Below are positions 6,737 to 14,305 of a stretch of DNA of 18,494 nucleotides, one piece after another. The stretch is taken from assembly GCA_937895695.1 (NCBI GenBank), contig CALBLM010000032.1, positions 1 to 18,494 of the forward strand, in the 5' to 3' direction. Both the position numbers and the translations under genes were made by a program. The number at the start of each line of letters is the position of its first letter. The first letter of the stretch is position 1. The DNA is from an uncultured Megasphaera sp. (GTDB lineage: Bacteria > Bacillota > Negativicutes > Veillonellales > Megasphaeraceae). The notes below the pieces were generated by a model, which saw nothing but the letters and a program-made list of their open reading frames with translations, was not told the origin of the DNA and made no database searches.

Positions 6737-8383
6737 TCATATTTCATGACTATCATGGGCTAACTTCTTCATCAATGCATATAGTTCATTCTCATCCGCA
6801 TCATCCAGCGTGTCCGGAAATCGAACATGTTGCGCACCATTGTCATGACAAATACCCATGGCTGGACTGGATAAAAATTCTTCCATGGTCTTAAAAATCG
6901 TAAACTTATCCCTGTACGGCTTGCCATCGTAAGGACAAAAACCGGCACAGTTGCCACATTCATTACAATAGGCATCAATATGAACAATCTGACGTTTTTC
7001 TGACATCATTCCCATTTTTGGCAGCATACGATTCGCCCGATTCGGACAAACGGCTACACATAACCCACAAGCGCGACAATTTACTAACGGTAATTTTTCC
7101 GTTTTCACATGAGATTTCTTATCTTTTTTCTGATAATATGCATCCGTCATTGCCTGCTCTGCTAGCGCAGCGATCGCTTTCGAATCAGGAACCATTGGAT
7201 ATTTGGGTTTGACTGCAAATATCTTAGAAAAGCGAGAAAAGCAAGCATACCCATGGGCCTTTAATACCGTCGTCGTCATTGTCAGCGGAAAAATTCCTGT
7301 TTTTAACATAGCCAATAAATTATGTTCATCTAACCCACCTGAAAACGATATAGGTATATTACGACATGCGTCGCTAAGTTTTGCTGCCACATGAATAGCT
7401 AACAAAAATAACGGTTTTCCCGATACATACATGAATTCATCCGGCAACAGCCCTTGGGATTTCACAGGCAAGGTATTCGTTAATTTAATGCCAAAAAATT
7501 GATGTCGCTGTTCTGCTTCTTGTTGTAGACGCTTGAGCATCGGTACGGCATCTTCAACATGCAAATCTTCTGCAAATTGCTGTTCATTCAACTGCATATA
7601 TCCGTATCCCTTTTTACGCAGGATTTGCTGTACTGTATCATATCCCAATAGCGTAGGATTCAATTTAATATATAACGGTATCTTTTTATCCTGAATCAGA
7701 TAGGATGCAATTTGTTCAATTTCATTTGCTGGACATCCATGCATTGTTGATACCGTAAGAGATTCGGCAATCTGTCCTCCTATTTGTTGCAAATAGGAAG
7801 GCGTAAAATATGTAAACTGCTCCATATGCTGTTCTAAATAAGACTTACACTGCTGGTAGATAGTCGTTGTTTCTGCATGAATCATGTGATCAATAAATGT
7901 ATTGATTTTTTCACTTTGTATCCCTTTTAAATCATATCCGACACTCATATTAAAACTAAATCCATCGATATGGCCCAGTTGAAACTCTACGGCCATAAAT
8001 GCAAGTAAAAAATAGGCTTTCACATATTCTTCAAATGCTTCCTGCACAGTCAGCTCTGTAGACCATTCAATGTTGTAACATTCGTCAGGTACGCTGATGC
8101 ACGGTTTATTTACTACCAAATCGGTTCCATCAATGGGCTGTACTGTCTTCAATTCAAAAAAGCGTGCACCTCCAGCATATGCCGCAGCGATATTCTGGGC
8201 TAATTGGGTATGCGGACCTGCAGCAGGGCCAAAGGGCATTTCAATACGCATAAAATCATGGGCATACTGTGTCGGGCCTGCCGGTTGTACTGCCACACCA
8301 TAAATGGTGTGATATTGTGCATACTCATCCATGATGTTCTCCAGCAATGTATTAAATGGTATCGGTGTCATTCTATCGCTCAT
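6737..8383 (-). CDS. ygfK: Short YgfK-like iron-sulfur protein lacking the central flavin/NAD(P) region
   Basis: A 548-aa protein. Residues 1-~400 match the N-terminal dihydroorotate-dehydrogenase-like half of YgfK: FGPAAGPHTQLAQNI, ELKTVQ, ECYNIEWSTE, FNMSVGYDLKGI, STMHGCP, KLNPTLLGY and KLTNTL. After a linker come two [4Fe-4S] clusters, C436/C439/C442/C446 followed by PNRAN, and C473/C476/C479/C483, then the YgfK-type tail GKPYRDKFTIF. E. coli YgfK is about 1,030 aa and carries a GltD-like FAD/NAD(P) domain between these parts; here the two ends join directly. YgfK was once annotated as a selenate reductase subunit but belongs to purine catabolic clusters. It starts 10 bases after the ssnA stop with only a weak ribosome site, suggesting translational coupling. 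No frameshift or remnant of the missing domain is seen, so this looks like a stable short form. Partner and electron donor are unknown. Confidence 0.88.
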   Translation of the reverse strand: MSDRMTPIPFNTLLENIMDEYAQYHTIYGVAVQPAGPTQYAHDFMRIEMPFGPAAGPHTQLAQNIAAAYAGGARFFELKTVQPIDGTDLVVNKPCISVPDECYNIEWSTELTVQEAFEEYVKAYFLLAFMAVEFQLGHIDGFSFNMSVGYDLKGIQSEKINTFIDHMIHAETTTIYQQCKSYLEQHMEQFTYFTPSYLQQIGGQIAESLTVSTMHGCPANEIEQIASYLIQDKKIPLYIKLNPTLLGYDTVQQILRKKGYGYMQLNEQQFAEDLHVEDAVPMLKRLQQEAEQRHQFFGIKLTNTLPVKSQGLLPDEFMYVSGKPLFLLAIHVAAKLSDACRNIPISFSGGLDEHNLLAMLKTGIFPLTMTTTVLKAHGYACFSRFSKIFAVKPKYPMVPDSKAIAALAEQAMTDAYYQKKDKKSHVKTEKLPLVNCRACGLCVAVCPNRANRMLPKMGMMSEKRQIVHIDAYCNECGNCAGFCPYDGKPYRDKFTIFKTMEEFLSSPAMGICHDNGAQHVRFPDTLDDADENELYALMKKLAHDSHEI

Positions 8384-8393
8384 TCGTATCTGC

Positions 8394-9728
8394 TCAAGCT
8401 AAGGTTCGCCAGAGCGTTTCACTTCCTTTTCTGCAGTCTGCAATAATTTTTTCTTCATCAATCCCGTGCAATTCTCTATTTTCCATGACTAATTTGCCGT
8501 TTGCCATGGTTGAAATAACGTCATGTCCTTGGATGCCAAAAAGGATATGGTCGTATAGATTTTCTTTTTGAAGCGGCGTTGGTGCATGATAGTCAACAAC
8601 GATAATATCCGCCGCAGCATGTGCCTTAATAATGCCTGTTGGCCGAGCAAAATGTCTGTTCATAATGTCTCGGTTATTTACAAACAACATTTGCGGCACT
8701 TCCGTATAGCCTGCCGTTGTATCCTGTAAGGCATGCTTATTCAATAAAACGGCTGCTTTGAATGATTCCATCATATCTTGTGTATATGCATCCGTTCCCA
8801 ATCCGACCGTAATCCCTTGCTGCATCATCGACAAAACCGGCGGATAACCGGCGGCATTATTCATATTTGATTCCGGATTAAATACCGTCGGCGTATGGGT
8901 TTGGGCCAATATCTTCATTTCTTCGGTATTAATATGAATGCAATGAGCCATTAGCGATTTTTTACCCAAAAGGCCCCAATGCTGAAATCGTTTGATAATG
9001 GGCATATGATAGATTTCCATACAATCCGTTTCATCTATGCTGCCTTCTGCTACATGAACATGGAATCCGGCACCATTCGCATGGGCTGCTGCGAATTCCA
9101 ACGTTGCGTCACTCAACGTAAAGGACGCATGCAGTCCCATCATGCCTTCTAATATATCACTCTGTTTCGCTTCGTTAATAAATCGTTCATTTTCCAGTAC
9201 AGCTTCATGAGCTGCCGAAATACCCATACGATCAGATACTTCGTAACATAAACAAGACTTAACTTGAAATTCCTGTGCCGCCGCAGCAATCGCTGACAAG
9301 CTATCCTGAATTTCACCATAGCTGGCATGATGATCGATCATGCTCGTTACACCATTTTTAATACATTCCAAATACACCATACGCGCACTTTGATAGGTCA
9401 ATTCATTAGTTAGGGATGCATCCATCTTCCACCATAGCTGTTTTAAAATCGTCAGTAAATCTGCCTTGGGCGGTATGAAAACATGCATTCCCCGCGCCAT
9501 AGCACTATAGATATGATTATGCGTATTCATAAAACCCGGCATAATGAGTCCACCCTTTGCATCGACTCGATAGGCCGCAGCCAAATCATATTGCGTTTGA
9601 ATCGCTTCAGTTGTACCACAAGCAATAATTTCATCGCCTTGCACAACAACGGCTCCGTCCTCAATAAGGGGACGCGCCGCATCTTGTGTTACCACTGTAC
9701 CATTCATAAATACTGTTATTTTATTCAT
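8394..9728 (-). CDS. ssnA: SsnA aminohydrolase (ATZ/TRZ amidohydrolase family)
   Basis: A 444-aa cytosolic metal-dependent hydrolase of the amidohydrolase superfamily, matching E. coli SsnA in length and cluster context. Visible metal-site features: GFMNTHNH (H70, H72), FHVHVAEG (H223, H225), MAHCIH (H262) and GLGTDAY (D313). The C-terminal beta-sandwich begins at HAAADIIVVDY. Related enzymes deaminate or hydrolyse guanine, chlorohydrolase substrates and cyclic amidines; SsnA is required for anaerobic urate/purine use in gut bacteria and probably acts on a purine-derived ring. Guanine deaminase is an alternative, but the immediate link to ygfK favours SsnA. The ATG at 9728 follows GGAGAAAATAAA. 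It lies between the permease (48-base gap) and ygfK (10-base gap). Confidence 0.9.
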   Translation of the reverse strand: MNKITVFMNGTVVTQDAARPLIEDGAVVVQGDEIIACGTTEAIQTQYDLAAAYRVDAKGGLIMPGFMNTHNHIYSAMARGMHVFIPPKADLLTILKQLWWKMDASLTNELTYQSARMVYLECIKNGVTSMIDHHASYGEIQDSLSAIAAAAQEFQVKSCLCYEVSDRMGISAAHEAVLENERFINEAKQSDILEGMMGLHASFTLSDATLEFAAAHANGAGFHVHVAEGSIDETDCMEIYHMPIIKRFQHWGLLGKKSLMAHCIHINTEEMKILAQTHTPTVFNPESNMNNAAGYPPVLSMMQQGITVGLGTDAYTQDMMESFKAAVLLNKHALQDTTAGYTEVPQMLFVNNRDIMNRHFARPTGIIKAHAAADIIVVDYHAPTPLQKENLYDHILFGIQGHDVISTMANGKLVMENRELHGIDEEKIIADCRKGSETLWRTLA

Positions 9729-9776
9729 TTTATTTTCTCCATGTATTTTTCATTTTGATATGGGAATATACATACA

Positions 9777-11138
9777 TTACTTTTCTTTAACATCAACAGA
9801 AACTACAGAATGGATGTCGTCGGTTTTAGTAACAGGAACATCTTCAAGTTTTACATTTTTATTTAATACGGCATTCAATATAATCGCCGTTAAACTGCCA
9901 ATCGTAATGCCGCTATCAAAGATAATCTGCAAGGCTCCTGTCAAATGATTATAAATATTCGGTACAGCCATGGGCATGAGTCCCATCGACAAGCTGACAC
10001 CAACAATGAGCAGATTATAATTGCCATCAAAATCCACTTTACTTAGTGTCTTAATGCCATTGGCTGCTACCATACCAAACATAGCCAATCCAGCACCGCC
10101 TAATACGGGAGCCGGAATGCAGGCAATTAAGGCTGCTAATTTAGGAAATAATCCAAGGACGATTAAAATAATGCCCGAACCGGCTACAACAAAACGACTC
10201 TTAATCCCAGTCAATCCAATAAGACCAATATTTTGTGCAAAGGCAGAATAGGGAAAAGCATTAAAAATACCGCCAATAAAAATAGAAAGACCATCTGCCC
10301 GCAACCCGCGTGTTAAGACATTTTTATCAATCGGTTTACCAACAATTTCACCAACAGCAATAAAATCACCTGTTGTTTCCGTCATAATAACAAGCATGAC
10401 GAGAAACATAGCGATAACAGACGGAATATTCCATGTCGGCATACCGAACATCAGTGGCGTTGTCACACTAACCCAACCGGCCTGGCCAATTGCCGAAAAA
10501 TCCGTCTGTCCCAATGCAATCGAAATTACCGTTCCAATAACAAGACCTAACAAAACAGAGATATTGCGAATGAATCCATGGAAACAGCGATAAATCACAA
10601 TAATAATGGCCAATACAACTAATGCCAGCAACAAGGAAGAAATATCCCCAAAATTTTCTGCTGTCGGATTACCGCCACCAGCCCAGCGAACGGCTACAGG
10701 CAATAAGGAAATGCCAATAATCGTAATAACACTGCCTGTCACAACAGGTGGAAAGAAATGCAGTAATCGACTAAAAAAGGGGGAAATAAAAAACACTAAT
10801 ATGCCCGATATAATGACAGCTCCATAAATATCGGTAAGTCCGCCTGCTTTCCCAATCATCACCATCGGTGTGACCGCAGCAAATGCTACGCCTTGTAAAA
10901 CAGGCAAGCGACTGCCTATGTTATATATTCCCAATGTTTGAATCAATGTGGCAATACCACACGTAAATAAATCAGCATCAATTAAATGAACTAGCTGCTC
11001 TGTCGTCAGCCCTAATGCATTTGCTAAAATCAACGGTACTGCTACAGCGCCGGCATACATGGCCAATACATGCTGTAACCCATATAGAAAGGTTTTTCCT
11101 AACGGCAGCCGTTGATCTACAGGATGAACGTTATTCAT
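9777..11138 (-). CDS. NCS2/NAT family purine permease (xanthine/urate type)
   Basis: A 453-aa integral membrane transporter with 14 predicted helices, expected to be a proton symporter. Family features: TM1 QHVLAMYAGAVAVPLI with H23, TM3 GSRLPVLQG, TM8 MTETTGD with E254, and the NAT signature QNIGLIGLTG (Q302 to G311). The signature ends T-G, as in bacterial xanthine and urate carriers, whereas uracil carriers such as UraA usually have T-R; this favours a purine substrate. The ATG at 11138 is chosen over an upstream in-frame ATG (11168) because AGGAGG (plus 11149-11154) sits 10 bases before it and the conserved PVDQRLPLGK begins at once. A structured leader (11179-11254) and a palindrome (11261-11285) separate it from the preceding gene, suggesting extra control of uptake. 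Substrate specificity between xanthine and urate cannot be read from sequence. Confidence 0.92.
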   Translation of the reverse strand: MNNVHPVDQRLPLGKTFLYGLQHVLAMYAGAVAVPLILANALGLTTEQLVHLIDADLFTCGIATLIQTLGIYNIGSRLPVLQGVAFAAVTPMVMIGKAGGLTDIYGAVIISGILVFFISPFFSRLLHFFPPVVTGSVITIIGISLLPVAVRWAGGGNPTAENFGDISSLLLALVVLAIIIVIYRCFHGFIRNISVLLGLVIGTVISIALGQTDFSAIGQAGWVSVTTPLMFGMPTWNIPSVIAMFLVMLVIMTETTGDFIAVGEIVGKPIDKNVLTRGLRADGLSIFIGGIFNAFPYSAFAQNIGLIGLTGIKSRFVVAGSGIILIVLGLFPKLAALIACIPAPVLGGAGLAMFGMVAANGIKTLSKVDFDGNYNLLIVGVSLSMGLMPMAVPNIYNHLTGALQIIFDSGITIGSLTAIILNAVLNKNVKLEDVPVTKTDDIHSVVSVDVKEK

Positions 11139-11178
11139 ACCTATCTTTCCTCCTAAAACACTCCACAATGAAACAACT

Positions 11179-11254
11179 AAAAAAGCCTATACATTTTTCG
11201 GTCGCAACATAGAAGGGTATCCATTCCATCATGTTTCCGTACATGTACAGGCCT
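11179..11254 (-). promoter_or_regulatory. Long interrupted hairpin ending in a U-run: candidate riboswitch/attenuator of the permease
   Basis: On the transcribed strand AGGCCTGTACAT (plus 11243-11254) pairs over 12 positions, two of them G-U, with ATGTATAGGCTT (plus 11183-11194), followed directly by six U (plus A 11179-11184). Inside, CGG/CCG, AAC/GUU and AUGGAA/UUCUAU (one G-U) pair in order, with asymmetric internal loops and the tip UGGAUACCC. This is an ~75-nt structured element whose base stem doubles as a terminator, 24 bases before the AGGAGG site. It does not show the classical purine riboswitch core (three-way junction with UAUA/AGUUUCUACC-type segments). It could be another ligand-binding class or simply a long terminator. 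Confidence 0.55.
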
Positions 11255-11260
11255 CTTTGC

Positions 11261-11285
11261 CAATATAGCGATATACGCTATATTG
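11261..11285. promoter_or_regulatory. Perfect palindrome after the D-aminoacylase-like gene, candidate operator
   Basis: CAATATAGCG (11261-11270), a 5-base spacer and CGCTATATTG (11276-11285) form a perfect 10-5-10 inverted repeat starting 3 bases past the upstream stop codon. There is no U-run after it on the minus strand, so it is not a normal terminator for this operon. The minus-strand right arm includes TATATT, a possible -10 box; a start ~7 bases later would fall at the base of the permease leader hairpin. It may be an operator over an internal promoter, or an mRNA 3'-end stabiliser. Confidence 0.45.
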
Positions 11286-11288
11286 TTA

Positions 11289-12896
11289 TTATTTTTTGTA
11301 CAACACGCGACCGCTCCGCGTTACTTCTTTTTGATAGATACCTTTATCAACCATTTTCACACCATTGACAAACACATATTCAATACCATCGGGATATTGT
11401 ACCGGATCGACAAACGTACCTTTATCACAAATCGTCTGGTCATCAAATAAAACAATATCAGCTGCATATCCCGGTTTTAATTCTCCGCGGTTTTCAATAT
11501 GCATAGCCGATGCTGCTTTTTTCGTTAATTTATAAACAGCTTCCTGCAAGGTGAGCGTTTTTTCTTCACGGACATATTTTCCTAAGATACGCGGAAACGC
11601 ACCGTAAACACGAGGATGAGGTTTGCCGCTCATTAATCCATCGGTACAAGCATTCATTTCCGGCCGTTTTAAGAATAATTTTACATGATCTTCTGTACCG
11701 TAAAAGTCAACCATACCGACGGCATTTTCTTCTTCATACAGCAAATCAAAGGCGGCATTATACGGATCCGTATGACGCAGTTGCGCCAACTGTGTCAGAG
11801 AAAGACCGATAGCATCTTGATTTTTCTTGGTTTTGACACTCGTAATATATATGTTATCCATGCCGGCAAAATCAACAAAATTATCCCACCCGGCAATGCC
11901 GTGTTCCATATCATGAATCATTTGACGACGTAAGGACGTATCTTGAAGACGTTTTAATACTTTTTCTGTACCGCCATCATGAACCCAAGGCGGTAAAATA
12001 ACACCTAACATCGTACTGCCTGCAACATAGGGATACTGGTCAAACGATACGTCAATACCTTCGTGTTCTGCCTGTTCCAACAGTCTTACCATATCTTCTA
12101 TAAAATGCCAGTTCTGTCGGCCACAAACTTTGAAATGGGAAAAATGAACATGTACACCCGATTCGCGACCAATACGAATAACTTCTTTCATAGAATCTAC
12201 AATTGTATCGGCTTCGCTGCGTTGATGAATGACGAATACGCCATCATTTTTTGCAACTACTTTGCATAGGTTGATAAGTTCTTCTGTTTTTGCATAAGCA
12301 CAAGGCATATAAATTAATCCTGTCGACAAACCGTAGGTACCGACATCCAATTCTCTTTGCAAAATATTTTGCATCGATTTCATCTGGGCTTCATCAGGCT
12401 GCGCGTTCATCAATCCTAAGCCCTCCATCCGTACATTTCCATGGGGCACAAGATAGCATTCATTAATAGACGGCTGAGCCTGTTCAACCATTTTTAAGTA
12501 ATGGGCTGTGTCATGAAAATGCCAGTTAATATATTCGTTATATCCATCTAATCCTGCCAAATTTTCTTCCCATGGTTTGATATATTGTTCCGGTAAAGGT
12601 GCCAACGAAATACCATCTTGCCCAAGCACTTCCGTTGTAATACCCTGCATAATCTTAGGAAGTAATTCTGGCTTCGTCAGAACCTGCAAATCGCTATGAC
12701 TATGGGTATCAATAAATCCTGGTGCTGCACAAAGAGGAACACCTTGTTTCATACCATCTATAACCATATCCGCTTGCTGTTCATCATCGGAACCACCAAC
12801 AGATGCTATCGTATCATTTTCGATGACTATATTTCCGATATATGGTTCGGCCATTGTACCGTCCACAATCTTAACGTTTTTTATGAGTGTTTTCAT
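11289..12896 (-). CDS. N-acyl-D-amino-acid deacylase (D-aminoacylase) family amidohydrolase
   Basis: A 535-aa cytosolic enzyme, full length for the D-aminoacylase/AtzF-like family (COG3653). Motifs: PGFIDTHSHSDL (H65, H67), HQRSEAD (H224), HFSHFK (H254), PPWVHDGG, and ACTDG (D419) followed by the family hallmark PHPRVYGAFPRILGKYVRE. In characterised D-aminoacylases a GNCG motif supplies a metal-ligand cysteine; here the aligned segment reads GQDG (92-95), so that cysteine is missing. This may change metal number or specificity. The ATG at 12896 follows AAGGAG. It sits 13 bases after hyuA in the purine operon, suggesting it removes an N-acyl, N-carbamoyl or N-formyl group from a ring-opened intermediate rather than acting on D-amino acids. 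This gene is not part of the E. coli cluster as I know it; function is inferred. Confidence 0.87.
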   Translation of the reverse strand: MKTLIKNVKIVDGTMAEPYIGNIVIENDTIASVGGSDDEQQADMVIDGMKQGVPLCAAPGFIDTHSHSDLQVLTKPELLPKIMQGITTEVLGQDGISLAPLPEQYIKPWEENLAGLDGYNEYINWHFHDTAHYLKMVEQAQPSINECYLVPHGNVRMEGLGLMNAQPDEAQMKSMQNILQRELDVGTYGLSTGLIYMPCAYAKTEELINLCKVVAKNDGVFVIHQRSEADTIVDSMKEVIRIGRESGVHVHFSHFKVCGRQNWHFIEDMVRLLEQAEHEGIDVSFDQYPYVAGSTMLGVILPPWVHDGGTEKVLKRLQDTSLRRQMIHDMEHGIAGWDNFVDFAGMDNIYITSVKTKKNQDAIGLSLTQLAQLRHTDPYNAAFDLLYEEENAVGMVDFYGTEDHVKLFLKRPEMNACTDGLMSGKPHPRVYGAFPRILGKYVREEKTLTLQEAVYKLTKKAASAMHIENRGELKPGYAADIVLFDDQTICDKGTFVDPVQYPDGIEYVFVNGVKMVDKGIYQKEVTRSGRVLYKK

Positions 12897-12909
12897 GTCA
12901 TGTCTCCTT

Positions 12910-14286
12910 TTATATGGTTACATGTCTGGAAATAAATCGACCTCGTCCTGGCGTTCCCGTAAACACATGTTGCTGATACACAATATCTCCACGACTCAGG
13001 ACCGTCGTAATATCACCATTCAGTTTCCAGCCTTCGTATAGTGTATAATCCACTGCGCCATGTAATGCATGAATTCGTATTTCCGACGATGCATTAGGAT
13101 CTATCATCATCAAATCAGCATCGCTGCCAGGCAACAAGCACCCTTTTTGTGGATAAGCCCCATAAATTTTTGCCGGCGCACTACAAAGCAATTTGACAAA
13201 CTGCTGCAACGAGATTCTTCCTTTTTGTACGCCTTCAGAAAATAAGAGCATCACCCGTTCTTCTATACCGGGCGCACCGTTTGGACATTTCGTAAAATTA
13301 CCATTTCCCGCCTGTTTATCTGTTCTATAATTAAACGGGCAATGATCGGTTGCAACGACATCGATCGTACCATCTGCCAATCCTTGCCATAACGCATGAC
13401 AATCGCTTTGATGACGCAATGGCGGTGACATAACATATTTGAGGGCATCTTCTTGGTAATAACAATCTTGCGTCAGTAATAAATACTGGGGACACGTTTC
13501 TGCATAAATATGCTTTTGTCCGCGAGCTCGTGCTTCGCGTATAGCCTGTACTCCCTCTGCCGTTGATATATGAACGATATATACCGGTGCGTCATCAGCC
13601 ATATGGGCAATGTGAAGCATGCGACTAATCGCTTCTGCTTCACATTCATTAGGACGGCTTACTGCATGATAATACGGTGCTGTTTTCCCTTGGTCAACAA
13701 GCTGCCGACGACCATAATTCACTAACGCATCATTTTCACAATGAACGGCAATCACGGCATGCAATTCGTTGGCCCGACGCATGACACGCAATACATCATC
13801 ATCCTTCAAGGCAAAATTATACGTAAGATAAATCTTAAAACTGGTAATCCCTTCTTGAACTAATTCGCCCATTTCTCGTAGTACAGATTCATCAACATGC
13901 TGAATCACACCATGCAAGCCATAATCACCAACAGCTAACGATGCAGCGCGTTGTTGATACGCATCGATTTGATGATGGAGCGAACATCCTTTGGGGCCAA
14001 AGGCCAAATGTTCAATAACACTCGTCGTACCACCACACAAGGCAGCTCGTGTTCCTGTAAAAAAATCATCTGTCGTATGAAATTGGCCTGCCTGTAAATC
14101 TATATGGGTATGTACATCGACTGCACCGGGCATAACCAATTGATGATGGGCATCTATTACGTGCGCGTTATCCAACCTATCATCCATATTGCCAAGAGCG
14201 GTAATTTTTCCATGTTGGATCAGAATATCCGTTATAAACGATTCTGCTTCCGTAATGATGGTGCCGTTTTTAATTACCTTATCCAT
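12910..14286 (-). CDS. hyuA: HyuA: dihydropyrimidinase/hydantoinase-type cyclic amidohydrolase
   Basis: A 458-aa enzyme close in length to E. coli HyuA (461 aa). It belongs to the cyclic amidohydrolases that open hydantoin, dihydropyrimidine or related rings at a binuclear metal centre, usually zinc. Ligands visible: VDVHTHID (H59, H61), SFKIYLTY with K151 as the predicted carbamylated lysine, VHCEN (H182), YIVHIST (H239) and ATDHCPF (D314). The substrate-contact tyrosine Y153 follows the lysine, as in dihydropyrimidinases. In the purine cluster it probably opens a ureide- or hydantoin-like ring formed after the first ring cleavage. The ATG at 14286 is preceded by GAGGATGATAG; the gap to ygeY is 19 bases, consistent with cotranscription. 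Dihydropyrimidinase or allantoinase are alternatives on sequence alone, but context favours HyuA. Confidence 0.9.
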   Translation of the reverse strand: MDKVIKNGTIITEAESFITDILIQHGKITALGNMDDRLDNAHVIDAHHQLVMPGAVDVHTHIDLQAGQFHTTDDFFTGTRAALCGGTTSVIEHLAFGPKGCSLHHQIDAYQQRAASLAVGDYGLHGVIQHVDESVLREMGELVQEGITSFKIYLTYNFALKDDDVLRVMRRANELHAVIAVHCENDALVNYGRRQLVDQGKTAPYYHAVSRPNECEAEAISRMLHIAHMADDAPVYIVHISTAEGVQAIREARARGQKHIYAETCPQYLLLTQDCYYQEDALKYVMSPPLRHQSDCHALWQGLADGTIDVVATDHCPFNYRTDKQAGNGNFTKCPNGAPGIEERVMLLFSEGVQKGRISLQQFVKLLCSAPAKIYGAYPQKGCLLPGSDADLMMIDPNASSEIRIHALHGAVDYTLYEGWKLNGDITTVLSRGDIVYQQHVFTGTPGRGRFISRHVTI

Positions 14287-14305
14287 CCTATCATCCTCGC
14301 TTGTA

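Noticed and set aside
3942..8383. Dedicated selenium-dependent hydroxylase system
   Set aside because: YgfK and YgeY carry selenium-related family names, but no selenium maturation genes (selD, yqeB, yqeC) are in the window and no in-frame UGA/SECIS was noticed, so selenium use cannot be claimed.
11179..11254. Classical guanine/adenine riboswitch upstream of the permease
   Set aside because: The conserved three-way junction segments and paired loop motifs of that aptamer are not present; kept only as an unclassified structured leader.
11261..11285. Palindrome as a Rho-independent terminator of the D-aminoacylase-like gene
   Set aside because: No U-run follows on the transcribed strand; the T-rich side lies on the opposite strand, where no gene runs.
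9483..12935. Many plus-strand open frames opposite the operon genes
   Set aside because: They are antisense shadows of strongly conserved minus-strand proteins, with no ribosome sites or recognisable motifs.
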